Source: Levilactobacillus suantsaiihabitans
GTDB lineage: Bacteria > Bacillota > Bacilli > Lactobacillales > Lactobacillaceae
Direction of reading: 5' to 3'
Assembly: GCF_004745505.1 (NCBI RefSeq)
Contig: NZ_RKLX01000021.1
Coordinates: 1 to 49,552, forward strand
DNA: 49,552 nt
Positions 34,588-42,274 of this stretch are shown in pieces. The translations under genes and the position numbers were made by a program. Numbering within the stretch: the first letter of the stretch is position 1; each line of letters starts with the position of its first letter. Under the pieces are notes generated by a model. The model was not told the DNA's origin, did no database searches, and saw only the letters and a list, made by a program, of their open reading frames with translations.

Positions 34588-36606
34588 TTAAAGTGCCAGG
34601 TAGGCTTCTACCACGCGTTCTGGCGTGAAGCCGGCCATGGCTGTGACGGCCTCGCCTGGGCCACTGGCACCGAATTGTTCTTGGGTCAACATGGTGCCGT
34701 CTAGGCCGGTGTATTGGCACCAGCCCAAGCCACTAGCCATTTCGACGGCGACCCGGCGGCGTAAGTGTGACGGTAAGATTCGTTCACGGTAATCCGCCGA
34801 TTGGGCATTGAAGCGTTCAAAGCTTGGAATGGACACGACCCGCACGTCGTGACCCAATTCGCTTAATTTTTCCTGGGCTGCTAACGCCAGATTTACTTCA
34901 GACCCGGAGGCCATCAAAATACCTTCGGCTTGGTCGTGGGCATCGGCGACCACGTAACCGCCCCGCTTGACCCCAGCCTTGACTGCAGCGGGCTTAGGCA
35001 GTGTTGCCAAGCCTTGCCGGGACAAGACGATAGCCGTGGGATGGTCCGTCGCTTGCACCGCGGCTAACCAAGCGGCCGCGGTCTCATTGCCATCGGCTGG
35101 TCGGTAGACCGTTAACCCGGGGATCGCCCGCAAAGCGGCTAATTGTTCCACCGGTTCGTGTGTCGGCCCATCTTCCCCTACGGCTAGGGAATCATGGGTG
35201 AAGACGTAGGTCACGGGTAAATGCTGCAGTGCGGCCAAGCGAATGGCGGGCTTCATGTAGTCCGAGAAGACGAAGAAGGTCGACCCGTAGACTTGAGTAC
35301 CGCCGTGCAAGGCGATGCCGTTCATGGCCGCGGCTTCCGCGAATTCCCGGACGCCAAACCATAAGTTCTTGCCTTGCGGATTGGTTGCGCTGAAACGGTT
35401 GCTATCGGCCACTGCCGTTTTATTCGAGCTAAACAGGTCCGCGGAACCTCCCCAGAGATTAGGCAAGGCGGCGCTCAACTTCTGTAAGACCTCGCTACCG
35501 CTGGCCCGCGACGCCAATTTATCCTTCTTGTAATAGGTCGGCAGCTGGTCGGCCAAATCGTCGGGAACGGTCTTGCTGACGCCTTGGGCAAAGCGGGCTG
35601 CCAATTCCGGTTGGACGTCGGAGTAGCGAGCCACCAAGTTCGACCATTCCTGATGACTGGCCCAACCCCGTGCCTTGATGGTGGTCATGAAGCGTTCGTG
35701 GACCGTTGCTGGGACCGTGAACGGATCACAGTGCCAGTTGTAGTTGGCCCGCGTCGTTGCCAGATCCGCTTCACTGAGCGGGGCACCGTGCACCTTGTTC
35801 GTGCCGGCGTTGGGGCTCCCGGCCCCGATCTGCGTCTTGACTTCGATCAACGTTGGCCCGCTTTGGGCATTTTTCGCCAGGCGAATGGCCCGGTCGATGG
35901 CGGCAAGGTCCTCACCGTCATCCACACGCAGGTAGTTCCAGCCGTAGCTCTCAAACCGTGCCGCCACATCATCACGGCAGGCGTTGCTGAGCGGGCCGTC
36001 TAGGGAAATATCATTGGAGTCATACAAGACGATCAGTTTGTGCAATTGTAATTGACCGGCCAAACTGGCAGCTTCGGCGGCGACCCCTTCCATCAGGTCC
36101 CCGTCCCCACACAACGCATAGGTGTAGTGATCGACCACGTTTAGGTCCGGCTGGTTGTATTCGGCCCGCAAATGACTTTCGGCCATTGCCATCCCAACGG
36201 CCATGCCAATGCCTTGGCCCAGTGGACCGGTCGTGGCATCGACCCCCGGCGTCACCCCAACTTCCGGATGGCCCGGCGTCTTGCTACCCAATTGGCGGAA
36301 ATTCATCAGGTCATCGCGGCCCAACGCAAAACCACTCAGGTGCAACAGGCTGTAGAGCATGGCCGAGCCGTGGCCCGCGGACAACACGAAGCGATCCCGA
36401 TTGAACCATTGCGGGAAGGACGGGTCGACCCGCAAATGCCGTGAGAACAGTACGTACGCCATGGGCGCTGCCCCCAGCGGCAACCCGGGGTGACCAGAGT
36501 GGGCCCGCGAAATCATGTCCATGCTGAGCATCCGCACGGCCGTGACCGCTTGGGTGTCCGTTTCGTCAAAATTCACTTGGTTAGTAACGACTTCTTCATT
36601 CAACAT
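34588..36606 (-). CDS. tkt: Transketolase
   Basis: Transketolase moves two-carbon units between sugar phosphates in the pentose phosphate pathway. The 672-residue length is normal. It shows the N-terminal [16 protein letters not shown], the thiamine-diphosphate motif [13 protein letters not shown] to [10 protein letters not shown], and [16 protein letters not shown] with the conserved acidic and His residues. The ATG has GAGGTTA upstream. It is a single gene with a strong promoter and a palindrome in its leader. rbsK and a LacI-type regulator are next upstream, so it probably helps channel ribose into central metabolism. Confidence 0.96.
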   Translation of the reverse strand: MLNEEVVTNQVNFDETDTQAVTAVRMLSMDMISRAHSGHPGLPLGAAPMAYVLFSRHLRVDPSFPQWFNRDRFVLSAGHGSAMLYSLLHLSGFALGRDDLMNFRQLGSKTPGHPEVGVTPGVDATTGPLGQGIGMAVGMAMAESHLRAEYNQPDLNVVDHYTYALCGDGDLMEGVAAEAASLAGQLQLHKLIVLYDSNDISLDGPLSNACRDDVAARFESYGWNYLRVDDGEDLAAIDRAIRLAKNAQSGPTLIEVKTQIGAGSPNAGTNKVHGAPLSEADLATTRANYNWHCDPFTVPATVHERFMTTIKARGWASHQEWSNLVARYSDVQPELAARFAQGVSKTVPDDLADQLPTYYKKDKLASRASGSEVLQKLSAALPNLWGGSADLFSSNKTAVADSNRFSATNPQGKNLWFGVREFAEAAAMNGIALHGGTQVYGSTFFVFSDYMKPAIRLAALQHLPVTYVFTHDSLAVGEDGPTHEPVEQLAALRAIPGLTVYRPADGNETAAAWLAAVQATDHPTAIVLSRQGLATLPKPAAVKAGVKRGGYVVADAHDQAEGILMASGSEVNLALAAQEKLSELGHDVRVVSIPSFERFNAQSADYRERILPSHLRRRVAVEMASGLGWCQYTGLDGTMLTQEQFGASGPGEAVTAMAGFTPERVVEAYLAL

Positions 36607-36679
36607 TTTTAAATAACCTCACTTAAATCGGCCGGACCAATCACAGCCTAGTTTTTGGTTGATGGCACAAATCCATTGA

Positions 36680-36693
36680 TTTTACCGGTAAAA
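36680..36693. promoter_or_regulatory. Palindromic operator candidate in the tkt leader
   Basis: TTTTACCGGTAAAA is a perfect 14-bp palindrome within a near-perfect 19-bp one. It lies about 20-35 nt downstream of the predicted tkt transcription start. Confidence 0.5.
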
Positions 36694-36719
36694 ATCGATT
36701 TCGTTCATCGACTTTCATC

Positions 36720-36748
36720 ACTATACCAATTTAAATTAATTTATGCAA
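36720..36748 (-). promoter_or_regulatory. Promoter of tkt
   Basis: On the minus strand -35 TTGCAT, a 17-nt AT-rich spacer and -10 TATAGT. Confidence 0.85.
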
Positions 36749-36848
36749 CCCCTCTCACAAAAGTTATTGTACCGGGGATTGTCTTTGAATAAAATCGAAT
36801 ATACCAAATAGACCGATTCAGCTATGTTGCAACCGGTTGTCCCAAAAC

Positions 36849-36898
36849 GCAAAAAAAATCGCCAACTTTTCCGAAAATTTCGGTTAAGTTGGCGATTT
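36849..36898 (-). terminator. Terminator of rbsK
   Basis: AATCGCCAACTT pairs with AAGTTGGCGATT with an inner CCGAAA/TTTCGG stem, followed by eight Ts on the minus strand. Confidence 0.9.
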
Positions 36899-36919
36899 TA
36901 CCAATTGTTTTCTGTAAAC

Positions 36920-37840
36920 TTATTTTTGGCTAGCGGCTTCGATCTGCGCAACGGTTGGAATCGAAGGCATAGCCCCTAAACCTTGGACCGTTAAGGAGCT
37001 GGCACGTTGGGCAAAGACCAGTGCAGTGGCCACGTTGCTGAGGTCGGGCTTCAATTGCGAACTGAGGGCGCCAATGAAGGTGTCCCCGGCCGCCGTCGTA
37101 TCCACGGCCTTGACCTTGAAGGCTGGCACAAAGCCAGAGGCCTGTTCGGTCGCGTAGTAAGCACCCTTACTGCCGACGGTGATGATCAGGTTCTTCACGC
37201 CCATTTCGCGGAATTTCTTGGCATTGGCATCCATGGAGGCTTCGTCCGTGACTTCGATGCCAGTTAATTCGGCACTTTCCGTTTCGTTCGGCACCACGAG
37301 ATCCGTGACCTTTAAGATCTCGGGATCGATGGTCGCAGCCGGCGCGGGGTTCAGAATCGTCGTCACACCATGTTGCTTGGCAATCTTGAAGGCTGCCAGT
37401 GTGGCCGCTTGGGGTGTTTCAAATTGGGTCACTAAGAAGTCAGCCTTGGCGATCTCGTCTTCGCGCGCTTCGACTTCAGCGGCCTTGATCTGTTGGTTGG
37501 ACCCCCCGTAAACCAGGATACTGTTCTGACCCGCCTCGTCCAAAAGGATAAAGGCAGATCCGGTCCCAACCGTCTTGTCCGTAATGATGGCACTGGTATC
37601 GATACCATCGTTGTTCAAGGATTCGACCATGAACCGGCCCGCATCGTCGTTGCCGACCTTACCGATGAAGCTGGTTTCGGCACCGGCCCGAGCAGCGGCA
37701 ACGGCTTGGTTAGCACCCTTCCCACCAGCGGCGCTACTCTTGTTTTCAGTTGACAACGTTTCCCCTGGCTGAGGCATCCGCGCCACGCGCAGCGTCGTAT
37801 CAACGTTCAGACTTCCCAGAACTGTAACTTTGTTTGACAT
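36920..37840 (-). CDS. rbsK: Ribokinase
   Basis: Ribokinase phosphorylates ribose to ribose-5-phosphate. The 306-residue PfkB-family protein shows GSLNVDTTLRV, the GGKGANQAVAAARAG substrate loop, and the catalytic DTTAAGDTFIGAL near the C-terminus. It starts ATG behind AAGGAGTG. Two LacI-type operators lie between its promoter and start. No ribose transporter or rbsD is adjacent, so uptake must be encoded elsewhere or ribose reaches the cell from nucleosides. Confidence 0.95.
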   Translation of the reverse strand: MSNKVTVLGSLNVDTTLRVARMPQPGETLSTENKSSAAGGKGANQAVAAARAGAETSFIGKVGNDDAGRFMVESLNNDGIDTSAIITDKTVGTGSAFILLDEAGQNSILVYGGSNQQIKAAEVEAREDEIAKADFLVTQFETPQAATLAAFKIAKQHGVTTILNPAPAATIDPEILKVTDLVVPNETESAELTGIEVTDEASMDANAKKFREMGVKNLIITVGSKGAYYATEQASGFVPAFKVKAVDTTAAGDTFIGALSSQLKPDLSNVATALVFAQRASSLTVQGLGAMPSIPTVAQIEAASQK

Positions 37841-37874
37841 AATTAACCTTCACTCCTTAAACAGTGTCCGATTT

Positions 37875-37888
37875 GTAAAACGTTTTAC
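37875..37888. promoter_or_regulatory. Operator O2 of rbsK
   Basis: GTAAAACGTTTTAC is a perfect 14-bp palindrome with central CG, typical of LacI-family binding sites. It lies about 35 nt before the rbsK start. Confidence 0.7.
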
Positions 37889-37908
37889 TCCATGCTGACA
37901 CGCCGGGG

Positions 37909-37920
37909 GTAAACGTTTAG
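37909..37920. promoter_or_regulatory. Operator O1 of rbsK
   Basis: GTAAACGTTTAG contains the palindrome TAAACGTTTA, a shorter version of O2 placed near the transcription start. The centres are about 33 bp apart, three helical turns, which suits cooperative binding. Confidence 0.6.
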
Positions 37921-37929
37921 ATTACTCCT

Positions 37930-37958
37930 AGCGTATCATGTTTCGAAAAGGCTTACAA
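37930..37958 (-). promoter_or_regulatory. Promoter of rbsK
   Basis: On the minus strand -35 TTGTAA, a 17-nt spacer and an extended -10 TGATACGCT. Confidence 0.6.
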
Positions 37959-37972
37959 GAACTATTTAAAAT

Positions 37973-38980
37973 TTATTTCAGTGGCGCCGTACTCTCACGC
38001 TCCTGCAAGTTGACCGGTAGATCGACCAGCTGGGCGGCCTGGCGTTGGTCCTTGATCCGGTTGATCAATAAGGCCGTGGCCTGTTGACCCATGGTCACGA
38101 CCGGTTGATGGATGGTGGTCAACTTGGGCACCACGTATTCATCCAGGTCGATGTCATCGTAACCCAGCACCGAAATATCTGCGGGGACCCGAACGCCCTG
38201 TTCGTGCAGGCCGCGCATCAAGCCCAGGGCCGTTTCGTCGTTGATGGCAAAGACGGCCGTGGGGTGTTGCGCCATGACGGCGGCTGTGGCCTGATAGCCC
38301 CCCAGCTTGGTCATCGGCGAGTGAATCGTGGCCGTCTCGGGCAGGTCGATGTGGTGTTCGGCCAAGCGCCGTTTGAACCCGGCCACCCGGATGCGCAGGT
38401 TTTGCGTCGGCTTTTCTGGCATTAAGACGACAATCCGTTCGTGCCCTAACGACAAGAGATGATCCGCCGCCAACTCGCCCCCTTGGGTATCGTTGATCTG
38501 CACGCGGTCCAGGCTCGGTCCCCCGTTTTGATCGATCAACAGGTAGGGAATGCCGTTTTTCTTTAAAATATTATCAATGGCTTCCCCCGTAATGGAGGCA
38601 CTGGCAATGATCAACCCGTCCACCGCCCGTTTGATCAGCTCCTCAACGTAATAGCTTTCGAGCTTCTCATCGTGGTTGGCACCAAAGATCAACGGGATAA
38701 AATGCTGTTCACGACTGGTCTCTTGGACGCCGCGAATAAACATGCTGAAAAAGGGATTACCCAGGTTCGGGACCAGGACCCCAATGGTTTGCGCCGATTT
38801 CATGATCAGGTTGCGGGCATTGAAATCGGGAACGTAGCCCATCTCTTCTTGCAACTGGTGCACGCGCCGCCGCGTATCCAGACTGAAGCGTTCACCCTTG
38901 CCATTTAAAATTTGCGAAACCGTCGTGACTGAAACACCCGCCGCCTCGGCCAGGTCTCGAATCGTTACTTTCCGTGTCAT
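37973..38980 (-). CDS. rbsR: LacI-family transcriptional regulator, probable ribose repressor
   Basis: The 335-residue protein has an N-terminal LacI helix-turn-helix (VTIRDLAEAAGVSVTTVSQI), a hinge, and a periplasmic-binding-like sensor domain (IGVLVPNLGNPFFSMFIRGV onwards). I choose the ATG at 38980 after GGTGGGGG. It lies directly upstream of rbsK on the same strand, and two LacI-type palindromes sit at the rbsK promoter. Assignment as RbsR rests on this context; the sensor's ligand is not readable from sequence. A TATAAT box lies at 39072-39077. Confidence 0.8.
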   Translation of the reverse strand: MTRKVTIRDLAEAAGVSVTTVSQILNGKGERFSLDTRRRVHQLQEEMGYVPDFNARNLIMKSAQTIGVLVPNLGNPFFSMFIRGVQETSREQHFIPLIFGANHDEKLESYYVEELIKRAVDGLIIASASITGEAIDNILKKNGIPYLLIDQNGGPSLDRVQINDTQGGELAADHLLSLGHERIVVLMPEKPTQNLRIRVAGFKRRLAEHHIDLPETATIHSPMTKLGGYQATAAVMAQHPTAVFAINDETALGLMRGLHEQGVRVPADISVLGYDDIDLDEYVVPKLTTIHQPVVTMGQQATALLINRIKDQRQAAQLVDLPVNLQERESTAPLK

Positions 38981-39265
38981 AGTAACCCCCACCGTCTAGA
39001 TTGAACTGCAGTTTCTGAAACGCCCGCTCGCCACTTGCCCGAGCCAAACGCACATAGCGTAACCTAAGTCTTATTATACCCCATGGCTCCAGGTTTTTTG
39101 CGACAATTTTTATGAAAATTGACACCCCAGTCATTTTCACGAGCGAACAGCTTGGCGACTCGGAGTCAACCGCCAGAATCCTCGCCATTCGGCTCCTAGC
39201 GTCAAGATGAGTTGCTGACCACCGTTAGTGACCAACCTCCCGCCAGCAATCTCGCGTTTCTAAGC

Positions 39266-39310
39266 GACAAAAGAGGCATCAGACATTCGCAACGAACGCC
39301 TGGTACCTCT
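39266..39310 (-). terminator. Terminator of the aldo-keto reductase gene
   Basis: GAGGTACCAGGCGTTCG pairs, with wobbles, with CGAATGTCTGATGCCTC, followed by TTTTGTCG on the minus strand. The rest of 38981-39324 holds the regulator's -10 and no gene. Confidence 0.8.
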
Positions 39311-39324
39311 CATTTTTGGGCCAA

Positions 39325-40314
39325 TTAAGCCTTTAAAATCTTATCAATTGCGGCCAATTCTTCTGGATCAAATTCCAGGTTTTGCACGGCTTTGACATTT
39401 TCTGCCAAGTGACTGGCCTTGGACGCACCGGTGATGACACTGGTAATGACCGGGTTGTGCAAGAGCCAAGCCAAGGCCATGTGAGACAACTTCTGCCCCC
39501 GACTTTGAGCAATCTTGTTCAGGGCTTGCAACTTCTTGGTCATCTTGTCTCGACCATCGTCCAAGATAAACTCGTTGGACCAGTGGATGTCCACGTCGGC
39601 GGGAATCCCGTCTAAGTATTTATCTGTTAATAAGCCTTCAGACAGCGGCCCGTAAGCAATCGCCCCGGCGTTATTTTGCGCCAGCATGTCAAATAACCCA
39701 TCGTCATTGGCGGTCTGGTTCAACATGTTGTAAGACACTTGGTCGACCACAAACGGCGTGTGCAGTTCCTTAAAGATCTTGATCATGGCTTCTGCTTGTG
39801 GCTTGGTGTAGTTGGAAATCCCAACGTACAACGTCTTCCCGGCCCGGACCAGGTCGTTTAAGGCCACGGCCGTTTCTTCAGGAGACGTTTCTGGGTCGAA
39901 CCGGTGGCTGTAGTAAATGTCCACGTAGTCCAGTCCTAAGGCTTGCAAAGAGCGGTCCAGTGAGGCAGTCAGCGCCTTGCGGGAGCTCATTTGTCCGTAA
40001 GGTCCTGGCCACATGTGGAACCCGGCTTTACTGCTGATGACCAATTCGTCGCGGTAAGGCTTCAGTTCGCGCTTAAACACCTCACCAAAGAGACTCTCGG
40101 CCGCATATGACCCAGGGCCGTAGTTCGCCGCCAAGTCAAAACTAAAAATACCAGCGTCAAACGCCTTCAGGATAATGTCACGGGTATCGCCGTAATTGGC
40201 GTTTTCCCCAAAGCTATGCCACATCCCAAAAGAGATAGCGGGCAGTTGGAAACCCGTGTTTCCCGCCCGTCTGATGGGCATTTTTTCGTAACGGTGTTCA
40301 TCTGCAAGATACAT
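39325..40314 (-). CDS. Aldo-keto reductase, YghZ-like
   Basis: A 329-residue NADPH-type oxidoreductase with the aldo-keto reductase tetrad visible: Asp in FSFDLAANYG, Tyr in the same stretch, Lys in VISSKAG and His in YYSHRFD. SVITGASKASHLAENVKA near the C-terminus is the cofactor phosphate-binding part. The GFHMWPGPYGQMSSRKALTA segment is typical of the YghZ/L-glyceraldehyde-3-phosphate reductase subgroup (AKR14). The physiological substrate is uncertain; a role in aldehyde detoxification is inference. It is monocistronic with a near-consensus promoter. Confidence 0.9.
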   Translation of the reverse strand: MYLADEHRYEKMPIRRAGNTGFQLPAISFGMWHSFGENANYGDTRDIILKAFDAGIFSFDLAANYGPGSYAAESLFGEVFKRELKPYRDELVISSKAGFHMWPGPYGQMSSRKALTASLDRSLQALGLDYVDIYYSHRFDPETSPEETAVALNDLVRAGKTLYVGISNYTKPQAEAMIKIFKELHTPFVVDQVSYNMLNQTANDDGLFDMLAQNNAGAIAYGPLSEGLLTDKYLDGIPADVDIHWSNEFILDDGRDKMTKKLQALNKIAQSRGQKLSHMALAWLLHNPVITSVITGASKASHLAENVKAVQNLEFDPEELAAIDKILKA

Positions 40315-40349
40315 TCTGCCACATTCCTTTCCACTTATACCTAAATTAA

Positions 40350-40378
40350 AGTATAGAGAATTGGTGTGGACCAGTCAA
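40350..40378 (-). promoter_or_regulatory. Promoter of the aldo-keto reductase gene
   Basis: On the minus strand -35 TTGACT, a 17-nt spacer and -10 TATACT, close to consensus. Confidence 0.85.
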
Positions 40379-40489
40379 GTTTCTTGTGTAGATTTCGCCA
40401 GAATCGTTCGGGATTTGTCTAACCAAATGTGCTAAAGCAGACATGGGTTCCCGGCCGTTTTGCGCCGGCTAATAACTATTGCCCATACC

Positions 40490-40542
40490 AAAAGTGCCAT
40501 CAACACCGTCACAGCAATGTTAATGGCACTCGTTATTTTAAA
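40490..40542 (-). terminator. Terminator-like hairpin distal to murQ
   Basis: AGTGCCATTAACA pairs with TGTTGATGGCACT around a 12-nt loop, followed by only TTTT. It lies beyond repeat copy E, so it could end long murQ read-through transcripts. Confidence 0.5.
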
Positions 40543-40547
40543 ATGCA

Positions 40548-41130
40548 GGTTGAACCTAAAATTAACGCGTTGATTACCATAATGACGGCGTTCTGGCATC
40601 TAAAATTGGTGAAAGCAGGCGCCTGCGTCAGCCAGGGTTCCGCCTGCTCTGGGGAACACCTCCAGCCTGAGAAGCGGTCTTCCGGTTCGCTTGAAAGCCT
40701 GGCAAAACCGGCCAGTCTCTCAAGTCGTCCCGCGCTGTAGGCTGAGAAAAAACCTCAGCCAACACCGCCGACACAGCTGGCTCCACCCGGGCTGCCTCCG
40801 GCAAGTTGGCGATTATCAGTAACACTGTGTTAGTCAAAGACTAGTCATTAATGAGCTACTACCTGGGGGTAAGACGACTGTTACCGACAAGCACTACCGT
40901 AGCCGAGAGTTTGCCAAATATGGGGTGGCACGCTGGGGCGGATCGAGCCAAAAGACGGTCTCGACACTTCGCTTTGAGCTAAAGTTCACGTCTCAAGATG
41001 GCCTCATGGCCGAAACGTGCGCCAACAGGCAACTGGTTCCGCTTAACACTGCTAGGCAAATAATCCAGAACCAGGATTATCCGCCTAGCACCGTTAATGC
41101 TCGCCAGTTAACCGCCTGTTGGCCCACTCT
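40548..41130. repeat. Mosaic intergenic repeat, copy E (long)
   Basis: It starts GGTTGAACCTAAAATTAACG (40549-40568). The long block GTCAGCCAGGGTTCCGCCTG (40626-40645) runs to about 40,935. The block with GGTCTCGACACTTCGCTTTG (40956-40975) follows, and the ~110-nt hairpin (41017-41127) closes it. It ends 7 nt from the murQ stop. The first 380 bp match copy F base for base with about one change in ten and no visible gaps. No gene is credible inside. Confidence 0.85.
41017..41127. repeat. Long-hairpin module of copy E
   Basis: GTGCGCCAACAGGC, ACTGG, ACACTGCTAGG and ATAATCC are answered in reverse by GGATTAT, CCTAGCACCGT, CCAGT and GCCTGTTGGCCCAC, giving an almost continuous stem. CTCTTTTT follows on the plus strand. 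Homologous hairpins are at 34427-34533 and 47706-47815. Confidence 0.75.
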
Positions 41131-41137
41131 TTTTAAC

Positions 41138-42049
41138 CTACTTCACCTTAGTATCGCTCAACTTAACGGCTTGTGAGACGTGGCCGTTGGTGGCGGCCAG
41201 CAAGGACTTGGCCTCCGCAATCGTGCCCTTGGTCTCGATCAACACGATGGCTAATGGCACGTTGTTATCGGAGCGTTCCAGTGCCCGTTCCGCGGCCAGT
41301 GTGGACGTTTGGGTGGCCTCGGCGATGATCTTCTTGGCCCGTTCGAACGTCTTGTCGTTGGTCGGGACCACGTTGATCATCAGGTTTTGATAGACCTTCC
41401 CCGTCTTGATCATGATGCCGGTCGACAGCATATTCAAGACCATCTTCTCGGCGGTCCCCGCCTTCAACAGCGTGGCTCCGGTAATGATCTCGGGTCCCAC
41501 GACCGGCGTGATCGGATAATCCGCCAGTTCGGCCAAGGGACTGCCCTCGATACACGAAAAGCCGATGCCCACAGCGCCGTGGTCCTGCGCAAAGCGGAGC
41601 GCGGCCAGCGTGTAGGCGGTCTGGCCCGACGCCGCACTGGCGATGACGATGTCCTTGTCCGTCAACTCGACGCCCGCCATGTCGGCCTGGGCCATTTCGA
41701 CGGAGTCTTCGGCGGCCTTCACCGTGTGGGTCAAGGCGGCCTCGCCCCCGGCGATCAGGCCAAAGGTTTGCTCGCCACTCAGCCCATAGGTCGGCTGAAG
41801 TTCCGTGGCATCAATGACGCCCAAACGACCAGACGTCCCGGCGCCAACATAGATCAGCCGCCCGCCTTGATCAAACAGCGGATAAGCCGCATCGATTGCC
41901 GCGGCAATCTGGGGTAATTGCTTCTGGACAGCGCGCGCCACCCGGTGATCTTCCCGGTTGATCGTCGCCACCATTTCCAAGGTCGATTCCCGGTCGATGT
42001 GCGTGGACCGGTGGTTACGTTGTTCTGTCAGTAATTCATCAAATTGCAT
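41138..42049 (-). CDS. murQ: N-acetylmuramic acid 6-phosphate etherase
   Basis: MurQ splits the lactyl ether of MurNAc-6-phosphate to give GlcNAc-6-phosphate, in cell-wall sugar recycling. The 303-residue product starts FDELLTEQRN and has the SIS-domain phosphosugar motif VGAGTSGRLGVIDATEL, with ASGQTAYTL and GPEIITGATLLKAGTA further on. I choose the ATG at 42049 after TTGGAGG. The usual partner, a MurNAc PTS transporter, is absent nearby. A consensus cre site follows the promoter, so glucose repression is likely. Confidence 0.95.
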   Translation of the reverse strand: MQFDELLTEQRNHRSTHIDRESTLEMVATINREDHRVARAVQKQLPQIAAAIDAAYPLFDQGGRLIYVGAGTSGRLGVIDATELQPTYGLSGEQTFGLIAGGEAALTHTVKAAEDSVEMAQADMAGVELTDKDIVIASAASGQTAYTLAALRFAQDHGAVGIGFSCIEGSPLAELADYPITPVVGPEIITGATLLKAGTAEKMVLNMLSTGIMIKTGKVYQNLMINVVPTNDKTFERAKKIIAEATQTSTLAAERALERSDNNVPLAIVLIETKGTIAEAKSLLAATNGHVSQAVKLSDTKVK

Positions 42050-42085
42050 AGTGTCAGCCTCCAACTCCGATTAATTCTCACGGTT

Positions 42086-42101
42086 ATGTATTCGCTTTCA
42101 T
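42086..42101 (-). promoter_or_regulatory. cre site of murQ
   Basis: ATGAAAGCGAATACAT on the minus strand fits WTGNAARCGNWWWCAW at every position. It lies just downstream of the predicted transcription start, a repressing position for CcpA. Confidence 0.75.
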
Positions 42102-42114
42102 AACGCCTAATCTA

Positions 42115-42143
42115 GGTATAACATGTTTCATAATTAATTTCAA
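42115..42143 (-). promoter_or_regulatory. Promoter of murQ
   Basis: On the minus strand -35 TTGAAA, a 17-nt spacer and extended -10 TGTTATACC. Confidence 0.75.
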
Positions 42144-42186
42144 TTACGATTTCGTTTTCCGCGTCCGTTTCCCAGCTTTTTCGGAA

Positions 42187-42254
42187 AAATAAAAAAGCAG
42201 CTGGCAATCGCCAACTACTTTCATAGAAAAGTCGTCGCTGTGACAACGACTTTG
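42187..42254 (-). terminator. Tandem terminators of the amidase-oppA operon
   Basis: Two minus-strand hairpins occur in a row. AAAGTCGT..ACGACTTT is followed by TCT. GTAGTTGGC..GCCAGCTGC is followed by TTTTTTATTTTT; this second one is the stronger. Confidence 0.85.
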
Positions 42255-42274
42255 CGTAAATTTAACTGAAAACT

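Noticed and set aside
41309-41917. A 202-codon plus-strand open frame
   Set aside because: It lies wholly antisense to murQ, is rich in Gly, Arg, His and Asp, and matches no family; it is a shadow of the real gene.
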